NCBI GenBank assembly: GCA_019925095.2
Contig: CM034402.1
Location: 12,039,501 to 12,103,500, forward strand
DNA length: 64,000 nt
Direction: 5' to 3'
DNA from: Dendrolimus kikuchii
Taxonomy: Eukaryota > Arthropoda > Insecta > Lepidoptera > Lasiocampidae
How positions within the stretch are numbered: the first letter of the stretch is position 1; each line of letters begins with the position of its first letter. The notes under the pieces were generated by a model that worked only from the letters and a program-made list of their open reading frames with translations, had not been told where the DNA came from and made no database searches. The position numbers and the translations under genes are program-made. Shown here one piece after another: positions 34,942 to 47,385 of the stretch.

Positions 34942-35967
34942 CTAGCATTTGTCCGCGACTTCGTCCACGTTAGACTGGTAATAATAAACGTTTATTTTGC
35001 TAATATTTAAAATCAAAGGGTATTTCCAGAAGGGCAAAGAAATTTTAGTATAAAAATACATTAATGCTGAAGATTCCCGTGAAAACCCAGGATAAGCCAT
35101 GTTACTAAAGCCATGTACAACTACAACTGTAATATTAAAGATATCTTATAAATATAGAAACTGTTACATTAAACAAGTACTAAAAACACGTAGTTTCGAA
35201 GGTCCCGGGAAATATTAAAATTCCCGATTAGATAGATTTACAAATTAAGTTATGTAGTACCAAATTATGCCGTAATAATAATATTATAATTTATACGGTT
35301 CTATTCTGAAGCTATACTAAATACAGTGCAAAAAGAATGATCAAAGTCGGTTCAGAAACAAAATAGTAATGAATGACTTACCTCAAAAACTTCATATTTT
35401 TACTCGATTTTACTGAATCAATGCATCGGAATCTGATTTTTTTCAACCTGGCCACTTTAATCCATTTCCAGAAAAATTCTTGCGGGATTTCCGCGATAAA
35501 GAGACCGAGAATTTGCTATCAATCAACGGAAAACGCATCGAAATCGGCCGAGTAGTTTTTACGTGAATCCAGAACAAACAGATAAAAAATCTAAAAAGGC
35601 ATGTGTTCTCCATCTTTTATATAGTCTATCCGAGTTGATTTTTTTAATAGATTCAATATACATACATACATAACTTCACGCCAGTTCCCTTGCGGGGTAG
35701 GCACGAACAACAGAGCGCCATTTAGGCTTATTCTTACACACCTCACTTGCTTCTTTGACATTCATAACTCTTGTCATGCACGCTCGTCTGTTCTTAAGGC
35801 TCCTGACATCACCTTCTACTAGTACACGATCAATTTGATCATGGAAGGTGTGTCGTGACCTTCCACGACTACTGCATCCATCCACTTTTACATTGTATAT
35901 CTGTTTAGTCATTATTTCATCATGCATATACAGACACGGCATATTTCGAATTTTATAATATTATAGA
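34942..35967 (-). mobile_element. Helitron-like element H2 with nested RTE fragment
   Basis: On the minus strand it starts TCTATAATATTATAAAATTC at 35967, preceded by A. It ends 'gtggacgaagtcgcggac', then CTAG (34942-34945), followed by T. A-to-T insertion, a TC start and a hairpin plus CTAG end fit a non-autonomous Helitron. An RTE LINE fragment (35657-35928) interrupts it, and H2 sequence resumes at 'acagacacggcat'. Confidence 0.65.
35657..35928 (-). repeat. RTE-like LINE 3' fragment nested in H2
   Basis: The minus frame gives MTKQIYNVKVDGCSSRGRSR, then FHDQIDRVLVEGDVRSL and the YPARELA end, with a (TATG)n tail. It is very similar to 17737-17990. Confidence 0.85.
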
Positions 35968-37214
35968 TATATAAGACGCAGTTTATTAATATCGTCCATT
36001 AACTCTGGTTGTGATGAAATTTTTTAGTTTTTTATTCAAGCTTGAAGCTACTTTTACATGGCTATCAATAAAGTTTTCTTCTTCTTTTTTAATATGGCTT
36101 TGCATTTTTGTGTATTTATTCATTGTCAAGTAATTTAAAATTCCTTATTATGAGACAATTATATTTGGATCTACCTTTTCGATCGTCTCGTGGTTAGAGA
36201 TTTGTACCCTTTATAACATTGTTCAGCCTTTTACCTCGTATAACTTAAGTTTTAAATTTCAATAAATATAATATTGTTGTAGTTCAGTTTATCACAAAAC
36301 AACACGGGAAACAGCGGAGCTCTTGTTGACAACCTGAAAAACTATACTTACTTTAACATAACTATTCACATTTTTCATACATACTACTTCTGCTTATAAA
36401 AAATCAATTTCTTTTCATTTAATCTATTTTTATATTTTCATTTTCTGGTATCGATAATATTGTAAATAAAAATGTCTCAACATATCCTTAGATTTAAAAA
36501 AAATGAATTTAATAATCTTACACGAGATGAGTTACACTGTTGTAACAAATAATACGAGATCAAAATATTGGTTTTAGCCATTTAATCTTTAGAGTGACAA
36601 TTTCATTTATTTAGCTTTTCATAAAAAAGTATAATTTAGATTAAAACCTAACAACACTGCTTAAAATCCATAATATAGGATGTTTATACTGCTAGCAACA
36701 CAAGTTTACGAATTTCACAGAAATGTGAAAGTTAGTGCTTTTAAGTTGACTGTTTAAATTGTCGTCATTCGCATAGTTTTGTCCAAAGTCTAGACATCAT
36801 AAAAGGCATTTTGACCATACTAAATACTTAATCTAATTTCACATGTTTATTTTACTATAATTATTTAGTTATCTATTTAAGACAGTTCTGCAATATTCAA
36901 CTGCAATACCAAGCCATCCACTAGAAATAAGCTATAGTCAGTTACTTATGTAAAAAATCAAGTATTACTTTACACTATTTTTACGCGGTACTAAAAATAC
37001 AAATATTATCAATATTAATGTAAAATAGGAGTAGTTCAGCAGCTAAGGAATCTCAATCTTATTCTGATACACACATTTTGAATCTTGACAGAAAATGCAG
37101 CACGTAGTTTATCGGGCTTAATGTAAATATTGTGGCAATTACCAATGGTTGACAGTGATGGAATTTGTTTATTCACTTTTATTAATGGAAAGTACTTACC
37201 ATCAGCTATGAAAA
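35968..37214. other. No gene recognised
   Basis: AT-rich intronic sequence with no element I can name. Confidence 0.5.
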
Positions 37215-37432
37215 GTGCTACAAACATGCTGCCTGCCTCGAAGAGGCGAATAGAACCTGGCCACTAATGCATAAACTCAACTCAAGGTTACTATGGCAAC
37301 ATGCTCTAAACTAGGTCTACCTATCAATCAGGTAAATGGGCTACCATCTGGTTGTGGGTTGTTTTATCGCCTCTTACGACAGACCATCCAGCCGTAGGAA
37401 TTAGTACCTACTTCTTCTCCGTTCCTGCACAA
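37215..37432 (-). repeat. Retroposon-like repeat (copy 5, degenerate)
   Basis: 'gttactatggcaacatgctc', 'ctaccatctggttgtgggtt' and 'gttttatcgcctcttacgac' end with 'ctccgttcctgcac'. This is an old inverted copy. Confidence 0.7.
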
Positions 37433-37604
37433 ATTAAATATTATGATATATTAATACACATATCAGGGTATATAAAATACAATCATCCAATCTACCTTGG
37501 ACAAGCGTGTATAGCGCTAGTTAGATTAAAATAAAAAGACTAGAGTGCACCAGTTTGTATGGGAATTATGTGTTCATGACTACAGTATAAAGTATAAGTA
37601 TAAA

Positions 37605-37905
37605 AAAGTAACAAACAAAATAAAAAAACTTCGTTTAAAAAAACCGACTTCAAAAACTAAAAGTATAAAATAACTTATTTCTAAAGCCATTATTATTAAT
37701 ATATATTATCTAAAACATCTTAAAGTCGGTGCTTAGTAATTTTCAAAAAAATATAGTAATTTATATGTTTTACTTTGCACTGACTTCAAGATGTTTTAGA
37801 TAATATATATTAATAATAATAGCTTTAGAAATAAGTTATTTTATACTTTTTGAATTCGGTTTTTTAAACGAAGTTTTTTTTATATTTTTGTTACTTTTTA
37901 GTGTC
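37605..37905. repeat. ~300-bp near-perfect palindrome (MITE-like)
   Basis: Two arms of about 130 bp (about 37606-37741 and 37768-37903) are inverted copies around a short AT-rich loop. Matching landmarks are 'cttcgtttaaaaaaaccg' against 'cggttttttaaacgaag', and 'aataacttatttctaaagc' against 'gctttagaaataagttatt'. It encodes nothing. A MITE or snap-back element is likely, and a transcript through the intron would form a long hairpin. Confidence 0.8.
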
Positions 37906-37919
37906 TAGCTATGTATGGG

Positions 37920-38175
37920 TAGACCTACGAAAGATGCCGCGCTCCTTAAAAAATATAGGTCCCAAGAAACGGGAACAAAAAAATGTTCATAAAATTAAAA
38001 ATACTGGGCCAAACTATGTCAAATTTTTAGAAGATTAAATGGCAGCTAGTCCCCGTCGAACAAAAAAAAATCTCGTAAATCGGATTATAAATCTCGGAGT
38101 AATCGGTGAACATACATAAAAAAAAGATCCCGACGAATTGAGAACCTCCTCCTTTTTTTTGAAGTCGGTTAAAAA
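37920..38175. repeat. MITE-like repeat with GACTTCAAAA end
   Basis: The right end reads 'ttgaagtcggttaaaaat', preceded by 'gaattgagaacctcctcc'. A similar end occurs at 58725-58765. It abuts the palindrome on its left. Confidence 0.45.
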
Positions 38176-38179
38176 TCTA

Positions 38180-38496
38180 CGCTACTTTTTATCCTAGGAA
38201 TATCGCAGGATTTTTTCTGGGACTGATTTAAATTGGCCAGATTAAAATAAAATCGAATTCCAATATGATTTTTTCTCTGATCAATAGCAAATTTTATGTA
38301 ATATAGGTAATATTCCCAGATAATATTCCCGGGAGCGGTTTCTAGTTGTTCGGGTGCATAAAAATTAGCTCATTGCGGTACAGTTTTCACTAAAACGATA
38401 GCTTACATTATTTCTTAAATGCCGTGGTACTTTGTGTTCCGGGAATCCTGCGGGAATTTCAAGTCAAGCGTGGACAAAGTCATGGCCATATCCTAG
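38180..38496 (+). mobile_element. Helitron-like element H2 (plus)
   Basis: Shows 'tctgatcaatagcaaattt', 'gttccgggaatcctgcggga' and the 'caagcgtggacaaagtcatg' terminal region. It ends in CTAG (38493-38496), followed by T. Confidence 0.55.
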
Positions 38497-39124
38497 TATT
38501 TTTATAAACTCATGTCTCTGTTCATTCTACATATGTATTCTTTTATTAAAATAGTAATTTTTTAAGACTGTCTTTTTGTAGGTTGTCTTTGATTACATTA
38601 CTTCGTTCAAATAATCTGTGCGATTAAAATATCTAGACATTTATGTGTATTACGTTACAGAAATCCCTAAGAGAAGTATTCCAAGGTTATTTAGTTGCAA
38701 ATTGTAAGGGACTATGTCCATATTCGTCCCTTCGTAAACAAACATTGAAATGGTTCGAATGTCAATCTAACCATATACCTATCTTATACACTTTTCATAA
38801 CCTTCAGATTTATTTACAATATTGAAAAGATTTTGGCACAATGGTATATAGAAACATGTATCTCTGGAAAGCTTCAAAAAACTATATGACTAGATTAGCT
38901 TTTGCCAGCGGCTTTGCTCAAGACAGAGTGGAGGACCGGCCGTTTGTGAAAAACAAAGCTATCCTACGGAAATCGTACGGTTTTCCTGGATAAAAGGTAG
39001 CTAATATCCTTCCAAACTTTCGTATTTATAATAGTACTATGATAATCGTAAGGAAGATGGCACCATAGGTTATTTTTCTTTTGCTTTTAATAGTTTATTA
39101 AAAGCGAGGCAGCGCTTAAGTTAT

Positions 39125-39419
39125 TATCCGTGCAGGAACGGAGAAACAATTTCCCGCAGCCAGGCGGTCTGTCGTAAGAGGCGACAAAACAACCCACAGC
39201 CAGGTGGTAGGGTATTTGCTCAACTAGATGGCGACCACCCCTAGTATAGAATATGCCGCCATATCAACCTTGAGTTGTGTGACCAGGTTCAAGTCTCTTA
39301 AGAGAGCAGCAGCGCATTTGTAGCACCTTTGATGTTGCAAATGTAACAAGGGGGTTGGTAACCGCTTTCCAGCATGTGGGCCGTCTACCTGTCTGCCGAA
39401 CTCCTACAATAAAAAAAAG
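39125..39419 (+). repeat. Retroposon-like repeat (copy 6)
   Basis: Near full-length, from 'atccgtgcaggaacggag' to 'actcctacaataaaaaaaa'. It carries several small deletions relative to the 8283 copy. Confidence 0.8.
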
Positions 39420-40995
39420 TATCGTTCTTATTCATATTGAGTTAGAGTAAGTTTCTAGACTTTTTTTAGAACCTTAAAGAAGCGTACATGCTTACTTCAA
39501 ATCAATACAAATAAGACTGTAAGAAAATATTCTGACGAAAACTGCTTATCCCTGAACCTATTTTAGGTAAGGATCTAAACCAATCGTTTCTCTAAAATAA
39601 ACATAAAAAGTGAGGAAAAGAGTTTAGTTGTTTAGTACGATACACTTTATTACTTTGTGTGTACAATGGTATGGGGATGTCTTTTGGCTGGTTCCTATAT
39701 CTTACTATTCATTCAATTGCTCTACCATCGGTTGAATTTTGACATTCTTTCATTCTTGAGCTTATGTAATTTTAACTAAGTAAGGGAAATGGACGGTTGG
39801 TAAGATATAGAAACCGATCATTAACGTGAAATGTCGACGTGTCAACAGTCGATATGTTGACATGTAGTCCTCTAAATGTTCATGGCTTAACTATTGGTGC
39901 AATTCCAAGTATACCAGCGATTGTATTTCCTTGAAATATAACGAAAAATTTCCTTGAAAAATATTTTAATCTAAATAATTTTGTAAAACATTTTTAAGAT
40001 GTTACTCATTTTTCCATAACACGTTAAGCTATCACGGGGTTACAATGTTACGTCAAAATGTAACTGGAAATGAAAATAAGCGTGTAATAGAAAAGGTAGA
40101 AAATAAGCAAATAATATTGATTAAGAAAGAATCTTACTATTCGTAACGTTTATTTCGGTATCCGATGATAATAAAATAAACTTTAACTATAAAGATGTAT
40201 TTAATGGCTGGAGTTGATAGAAATATAGGCATTAGCCGCTCAATCTTGTGTTTAATATAAGAAGTTGTGGTATTAAAATAAAAACCTATAAAATGTAATG
40301 GTTTGCTTTTCGAATTTTAATATTACTACCAAGACTGTATCTGACGTCATACTAAACACGGGTCATTACATTTAACTTATCATATTACACTTATAACTAA
40401 TTAGCGTTAATACTAATACTCATCTGTATTAGATTGTAAAATTTGTCAATTTCGATTTGTGAGTAAGATTATATTGTACAGCAAAGGACTCTGTAGAAGT
40501 AATAAAAGGCCACACATTTTTACATTTCATTGTTCGAAATTTAGTGAAGTTACATACAATTTTGATTGATTTGTAAACGAATATCTCTACATAAGAACGT
40601 TTTGTTGACTTTTCAAAATCCGACTACCAACACTGCACAACACTATGTAATTTAAAAAGTTAAATTTCAGTTCCATGCATAGCAGCCACATCTAATTTTT
40701 TGTTGTTTCACCGTTTTACTATACTTTTGTAAAGCGCAATATAGATTATATTACCTTGTCAAATTTCATTAATATAGATATAGTACTATCTAAGAAATAT
40801 GACTATTATAGTTATACGAAGATAGACGGATATACGGACAGCCGGACAGCTCAAAGAAAAATAATGGAAACACGAAAGTTCCGTTTTTAATAAAATAGCT
40901 AAGGTATCCCAAGAAGTCTCTAAGAAATATTAATATCATTATTCAAAACCTCTCCAACGACACCCACATACATATAAGTATGTTCACTAAAAATT
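39420..40995. other. No gene recognised
   Basis: AT-rich part of intron 1 with no supported features. Confidence 0.5.
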
Positions 40996-41312
40996 TCATC
41001 CACTCTAAAAAGTTGTGTGTGCTGGGTATCATAATATAATTATCTGACATATTTTTTCCCGCTGATAAGACTCTGATGTGAGAATTGGGGGTCAATGAGC
41101 AATTAATCGAGAAAAACTCAAAAACCCAATAAACATCACGAGCTTTTTTTCTGTCGGGTGATCGGTTTTGGGTGTTTCTCGCTTATTTGCTCATTGACCC
41201 CAAATTCTGACTTCAGACTCATGTACAACGTTAAAAACTACGTCAGAAAATCATAGTCTGACACTCAGCACACACAGATTTTTTATCAACTAAGAACGCT
41301 CATAAAAGTTGA
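40996..41312. repeat. Inverted repeat (~130-bp arms) near exon 2
   Basis: 'gggggtcaatgagcaatta' and 'gttgtgtgtgctgggta' on the left are matched by 'aaatttgctcattgacccc'-type and 'actcagcacacacaga' sequences on the right. The arms are imperfect, with the turn near 41135. The right end lies about 250 bp before exon 2. It is probably a MITE-like element. Confidence 0.65.
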
Positions 41313-41564
41313 AGCAGACTATTATTGGGTTATATGTATTTTCTAAATTCATTTTCATATTGCGTCATACTCATTGACATGGACCGTAGACTAACTACAG
41401 ACTCGCTATTGGACTATATACTATTATGTAATATTAACATAGAACTAATAAGTAAAATTACTCATTGGAATTGAAGCCTATTTGTTCATTTTAATCAACA
41501 GCATTTAATCACGTGAACTGGAAACATTTACAGTCAGTGAACACATATTTGTCATTTGTTTCAG

Positions 41565-41748
41565 ACCGTGGTATTTAGGGTGGCAAAAGGACCGTTCATT
41601 GAAGAGTTCCACCAGTGCGTGACACATGGCTTCTACACTGAGCGATGGCAAGAACAAGCTTATACAACGTTGTCATTGATCTTCATGTTCGTTCTACCTC
41701 TAGTCATTCTAGTATCTACTTACGTATCAACTGTAAGAACCATAGCGC
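41565..41748 (+). CDS. Neuropeptide GPCR, exon 2 (ECL2 and TM5)
   Basis: 184 bases between acceptor tttgtttcag and donor GTAAGT. It joins exon 1 in phase 0 (SIPQ to TVVFRVAKGPF) and ends in phase 1. It encodes the second extracellular loop with the ECL2 Cys (FHQCVTHGFY, C242 of the joined protein), which should pair with C164. TM5 follows (about AYTTLSLIFMFVLPLVILVSTY, with the expected Pro), and the exon breaks inside the third intracellular loop. The HQCVT motif in ECL2 is a feature of the AKH/corazonin/ACP receptor group. It is separated from exon 1 by a repeat-filled intron. Confidence 0.9.
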
Positions 41749-41862
41749 GTAAGTATTTTATTTTTATTAACTAGTAGTTTAAACGGTTTTAAGGTCGGTA
41801 ATTTATTTAATTTTTATTATTCCGACACTTCCTCACCCATTTTAATCTTATATTTATATATA

Positions 41863-42085
41863 AAGCTGAAGAGTTTGTTTATTTGATTGAACGCGCTAAT
41901 CTCAGGAACTACTGGTTTGATTTGAAAAATTCTTTCAGTGTTACATATCCCATTTATGTAAGAAGGCTATAGGCTATATATTATCACGCTAAAACCAATA
42001 GGAGCGGAGCACTAATGAAGAATGTTTCAAAATCGGGGTGTTTTGAAAAGAAATTCCACGCGGACGACGTGGCGAGCATAACTAG
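41863..42085 (+). mobile_element. Helitron-like repeat H1
   Basis: 'gaacgcgctaatctcaggaa', 'aggctataggctatat' and 'aggagcggagcactaatgaa' precede a 'gcggacgacgtggcgagc' end and CTAG (42082-42085), followed by T. This is the most complete of the H1 copies (25843, 26401). Confidence 0.6.
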
Positions 42086-42770
42086 TATTATATAAAATTA
42101 TTAGAGCTAGGTATGTTTGACATAATTTTATGAGTCGATTGTGACACGTAATTTTTTGTGGTTTTCTCTACTTATTATTTTCAACTAATATTACAATTAT
42201 TCCCATCTAGTCTTGTAAATTTTTGTTAGCTTTTTAATTTTAATAGCTTACAAAAAACAAATTCCGCGAAATTTCAAATTTCTCTTTGAGAGTTAATTTA
42301 TCTATTGTATCACGTACTATCTCCGTCCTTAAATATATAAGAAGAATATACCAATAATGACAAATTCAAGAACTGGTTTTAAACAAAGCAACTTATTAAT
42401 TTACTTTAATCTATTTTTTTTTTTCACTAATTATTAATAATATATAAGAGGCGTTACATTTAGATATAAAAATAGCTCGCGCAGATCCACGCATATAAAT
42501 GTATTTATTACGACTATGATAGACTTGGAATAAACTTCCCTTAAGGATTAATTCGCATACGGTCGTTCTTGCCAGCCTTCTCTGAAATATTACTGTAATA
42601 AAAGTCAAAATGAAGACTACGTACTAAACAGCAGAAGTCTTGTATATTGAAATATCTTAAGAATTCAATTATGCAAATGTAATGCAAATCCGATGTACTA
42701 GAATAGTTTTATTTTAATCACAATAAGATTTTTTCATCTTTGCGTAGATTATTCCTGTCGAAGTCGTAAC
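42086..42770. other. No gene recognised
   Basis: AT-rich start of intron 2; no supported features. Confidence 0.5.
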
Positions 42771-42771
42771 A

Positions 42772-43059
42772 ATTTTTTTTATTGCATGAGTTCAGAACAC
42801 AGGCAGATGGCCCACCCGATAGAAAGCGGTTACCTTCGCCTCTGGCTATTCGTAACACTACCAATGTACTGCCGCTCATTAAAGGCAGACTAGAATCTGG
42901 GAACACAACTCAAAGTTGTTATGGCGGCATAATCTAAACCATAGGTAGTAGCCATCCAGACGGGCAAATATTCTACTACGTGGGTTGTTTTGTCACCTCT
43001 TACGATAGGCCAACCAGTCGCAGGAAGTTGTATTCTTTCTCCGTTCCTGCACGGATAAA
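42772..43059 (-). repeat. Retroposon-like repeat (copy 7)
   Basis: Inverted copy with T-run 'tttttttattgcatgag' at the left and 'ccgttcctgcacggata' at the right. Confidence 0.8.
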
Positions 43060-43732
43060 ATAAATGGTTTCTGATTAAAACATATTATTTTAGTATTCAC
43101 AATTAAAATCAATTTTGTGTGTTGTTTAAAACCAGGGATATAAGAATAGCCTGCAGTGTATAAGGCTTCCATGGGGTTATGGAACATGGACCAATGCGTA
43201 TAGAGTGCTCAACCATCTTAGAAAACCTAACAAGCCCAGCAGCGGGATTTTTGTGGACTGATTTAGAAGATTAGAACATTGTTTTTATTATTGATTTTAT
43301 AAACATGAGACAATTGACGAAACTTTGAATACAGTAAAATTACAAAGATATAAATAATGAACATTACAAACGTGTTTAAACACTCCGATGTAGACACGTC
43401 AATCTTTTCAAGAATTATTACGATTTTAATAACAATGGCATTTAGGATTTTCATTTTAAACATTGTAAGAGTTTGTGGCTGTTCGTCGAACTGTTGCCGT
43501 TCTTCAAGCAATAATAATAGATGAATTTTGGATATATAATAAAAGTTATAATAAAATGGAAAAAATTGCTTATTAATAAAATATCAGTAACTTATGTAAA
43601 CAGGATAAATTTAAGTATTGTCAAAAAAGTTCAATGATTTGTAATATGGATACTCCGAGAGGAATGTGAAGTATCAAGCTTTGCTTAATACGTATGAATA
43701 TTAAACTAGTTTGTGCGAAAACAACCCTATTT

Positions 43733-44690
43733 ACTTTTTTTTTGTTGAAGCAGGGGAATACATTTCGTACAACTCCGGGCTTTTGTGAGGATTAGACCTT
43801 ACGCGGCGAGATTAAGCGCCGCAGGGCTTCTTTGGGACTCTGATACAGACGTTCTAAACTATACCACGATACATGAACCGGCCTCCCATGTGCCCGCGCC
43901 TGAGTTGAAAGATAATTAGTTCTCGAACGTAGTTACACTCATGTTTATCCGCACATCTGAGTCACCCCGGGCAATGTGACCCACTTCACCAACAGAGGTT
44001 AGTTCCACCGAATCCCCAAATCTGATGGACCTCTGTGATGGAATTACGGGAGGAGATTTTGCGCATATCTGCGCCTCCGGCCACAGGACGAACGTTGGTA
44101 TCCGTGAGTCGCATGCGCACCACTCTCACTTAATCGTTCTACGGCTTCCTTGCAAGGCATTATGGCCTTGCAGAAAGCCGATGCTGCCCCCCACTGATCT
44201 TCGCTGTGCAACATGGCCTTGACCAAGCTGCCCGGCGAGTCGATCGGCCCTACTACAGCCTCGAGTTCGAACCTCTGAGTTGTCCATGTAACGCATTCGA
44301 CGAGTGTATGGAACGCAGTGTCTAGTGCGCCGCACTCGCTGCACTCTGGGGAAAGCAGACATTCCACAATCTGATGCTGATACTTATCGAAGCACCCGTG
44401 CCCGGTAAATATCTGCGTCATCCTGAAGGTCAGGGTTCCGCGTGACTTATCGTAGCAGGTGTGGGCGCACGGCCTCCACTGTATCAGTGCCAGCCTAAGG
44501 AAACACTAAATCTCTAGACCAGGTTTGGATCATGGTCGCGGTTTCCCGCGTCCTGACCGCCTCTAACTGCAATAAACCAAGCCCCTAGCAAGGGATTCCT
44601 GTCGGAAACGGCTAACTTTGGCAAGTACGTCCACCTGGAGAGGCCAGGGCGGATCGCCTGTCAAGAGTGTCGCCGCAGTAACCCTATTTA
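43733..44690 (-). pseudogene. R1-clade-like LINE remnant (RT C-terminus)
   Basis: The minus frame (44421 to 44044) encodes FTGHGCFDKYQHQIVECLLS, then PECSECGALDTAFHTLVECV. This is the C-terminal Cys-His domain found after the reverse transcriptase of R1-clade LINEs. A preceding segment (44422-44470) gives LTFRMTQ in the same frame. A T-run at 43736-43743 marks the 3' tail. The polymerase domain is missing and the flanks are GC-rich compared with the intron, so this is a dead 5'-truncated insertion. Confidence 0.7.
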
Positions 44691-45745
44691 CGTATGTCAA
44701 TCCCACTTTACTTAAGTATGACAAAAATCCTTGAATTATGGTTGGAAATCAGGTTGGCAAATTGTAATATTTTCGTCCTTATTTTATTTTATTTTGTTTT
44801 TTTGTAGGTATATCAATTTAGATAGTGTTAATAATTATAATAATATATTTTAAATAATAAAAAGTATTGATTTGGTAATTCAAATATTATTTATGTAAAA
44901 ATACTGTTTACAAAGATGTTACGATAAATTTTATGGAACACGTGCTCTTGCCAGATTGGCGCGTAAATATTGCTCGGGCAATTAATTTTGCCTCTTAAAC
45001 TAATTGATTACAAATTAGAATTAATTACGATTAAAACATTATGAAATTATATCATACTGTGCGTTACTAAATTACCTATAATTACACAAAAAAATAAAAG
45101 TGATCTAGGATAGATGGGTCTGTCAAAAGTACACCCCGCTGTTTTTGTGGGCAAGTGTTCAATGTGATTTATTTATTGATAAAATAAATCATATGGAACA
45201 AAGGTTTTGCTTAAATTTATTATAATAATATCTCAGGTTAAAATTATACTGGATTTATGTATAACCAAAATATACACATAAATCAACTCATACATAATAT
45301 TTCTATCCGCTAAATGTTGTAGTTAATATTTGAATTTGTGTACATTCCACGTCTATTTCTCACAGAATCTCCGTTAGTTATGTTATTTAATTCTTATCAT
45401 GTTTGTATTTTTGTTCATCTTATCTACTTTCACTCATCCCTTCCTACAATGAACGTGTGTTTCAAATACTGTTCATTTGAACTATCTTCAAAATGTTTAC
45501 AATCATACTATGGCCACTGTCTACAGACAGGTAGACTTGATCGGTACCAATTCTACTCATATGCAGTAATATGAATTAAAGCTTTTTACGCATCTTTATT
45601 CGTGTGAATATCAGAAACATATCCAAAGATAACTAATTCCCTTTTCAGCATAAAATAATTATTCCCATCTTTAAAAGTAACTTAATAAATATATAACGAT
45701 ATGCAATATAGTACGTAATTACATAAAATTACATATCATTATATT
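44691..45745. other. No gene recognised
   Basis: AT-rich intron 2 sequence. Confidence 0.5.
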
Positions 45746-46056
45746 TTTTTATTGCATGAGTTCAGCAGATAGGCAGACTGCCCATTAGATGGAAAGTGGT
45801 CACCATCGCCTATGAATATTTGCAGCATCAAAGGTGCCACAAATGCGGTGCTGCTCTCTTAAGGGACACTGGAACCTGGCCCCTAATGTCGGAACACAAC
45901 TAAAGGTTATTATGGCGGCAAACCCTACACCAGGGGTGGCAGCCAATCCAGACGGGCAAATACCCTACCACCTGGCTGTGGGTTGTTTTGTCGCCTCTTA
46001 CGACAGGCTGCCCGGCCGCAGGAAATTGTATTCTTTCTCCGTTCTTGCATGGATAA
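45746..46056 (-). repeat. Retroposon-like repeat (copy 8)
   Basis: Full-length inverted copy from 'ttttttattgcatgagttc' to 'ctccgttcttgcatggata'. Confidence 0.85.
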
Positions 46057-46084
46057 TTATAATGTATATATTATTTTCTATGTT

Positions 46085-46450
46085 CTTAAATGTTAATAGA
46101 GATTCTGCTTCTCTGACAGCAACAGGCAATATATTCCAAAATTGGACAGCCTTAACCATGAAAGAATTTTTGAAAAACGTTGTATTATGAATTGGAATAA
46201 TAATTCTATGTTGACTGGAAGGGTGTCAATTGTGAGAGGAAGAAATAAATTCCAAGCGTTGTTTAAGGTTTCCTGGAGTAGTAAGGATGAATAAAATACT
46301 ATAAAGCAATGAGTATTCCAGCGAAAAAGAATTGGCAATCACTTCGGTTTTTCCGAATCTAGAAACGTGGTCATACCTGCGTAATCCAAATATGAACCTT
46401 ATAGAAAAGTTTTGGAGGCGCTCAAGTTTATTAAGTTACACTTGAGTTAA
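46085..46450 (-). pseudogene. LINE RT C-terminal fragment
   Basis: The minus frame gives LNNAWNLFLPLTIDTLPVNI, resembling the end of a non-LTR reverse transcriptase (compare LWNMLLPLTVREA at 21265-21310). The frame is broken. It follows the retroposon copy without a gap. Confidence 0.45.
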
Positions 46451-46490
46451 ATCTAGATAGCTGGCGTTGGCTCAATATTTATTTGCTACT

Positions 46491-46574
46491 ACGAATGGGC
46501 CTAAATGGCACTCTGTTGTTCGTGCCTACCCCGCATGGGAACTGGCGTGAAGTTATGTATGTATGTATGTACTA
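46491..46574 (+). repeat. RTE-like LINE 3' end (plus strand)
   Basis: 'cctaaatggcactctgttgt' and 'ctggcgtgaagttatg' are followed by (TATG)n. Only about 60 bp of LINE remain. Confidence 0.85.
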
Positions 46575-46879
46575 CGAATAAAGTAATCTACCCCCGTATA
46601 CGTATCAGGAAATCATAAACAAATTCTTTGTTTGTTCTCTCTTGCCACTTAATCTTCACAATAATTGGCTCGATTTGTTAGAAGATATGGTTTTCAGTGA
46701 TGTATGTCTATGAGATAAACCCGGACTTACGTTTGCTGTTTTATTGTAACTAATTCTAAGTTTCGGCTCAAAAAAAGTGGCAAGTGTGTATGAGTTCACG
46801 CACAGCAAAGGTTCAGTAGAGACCAACATCAGTAGTTTTTGACATCTGACTAAAAATAATAAATACTAATCCTTATGAA

Positions 46880-47265
46880 TATTTCGAAAGTAACTCTGTC
46901 TGTTTGTCTGTTGCGCCTTCACGGAAAAACTATTGGACTGATTTGGCTGAAATTCGATACATATGTAATTTTAATATGGAGGGTGGAAAAAGGATACTTT
47001 TCATTCCGGATAATGTTATAAATTTTGGGATCCGTTTATGTAAAAGTTATACCAGAAAGTAAGATTGATTTTGTTTTTTTGTAATTTGCCATTTTCGTCA
47101 TTTTGGTCATATTGGCCATTTTGGTCATTTTGATTATATCGGTTTCGCTATAATAATCGGTTATGGTACACATGTAGTTTTAATACCGAAAATGGGCAGA
47201 TATACTTTTCAGCCCGGGAGATGGGATAGTAGGTAATCTTCCGGGGGAAAATAGCACTAACATAA
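46880..47265 (-). repeat. Interspersed repeat with 9-bp minisatellite
   Basis: 'gccttcacggaaaaactatt' starts the repeat. 47090-47150 holds a TTTGGTCAT array, and 'ttttcagcccgggagatggg' follows. It is the reverse orientation of 2400-2790. Confidence 0.6.
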
Positions 47266-47267
47266 AC

Positions 47268-47385
47268 ATTTACATACATACATACATACATACATAACTT
47301 CACGCCAGTTCCCTTGCGGGGTAGGCACGAACAACAGAGCTCCATTTAGATTTATTCTTACACACCTCACTTGCTTCACAGTATA
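47268..47385 (-). repeat. RTE-like LINE 3' end
   Basis: A (TACA)n tract at 47270-47296 is followed by 'cttcacgccagttcccttgc' and 'ggcacgaacaacagagc'. Truncated after about 100 bp. Confidence 0.85.

Noticed and set aside
44025..44222. 65-codon plus-strand frame
   Set aside because: Antisense to the R1-like Cys-His domain.
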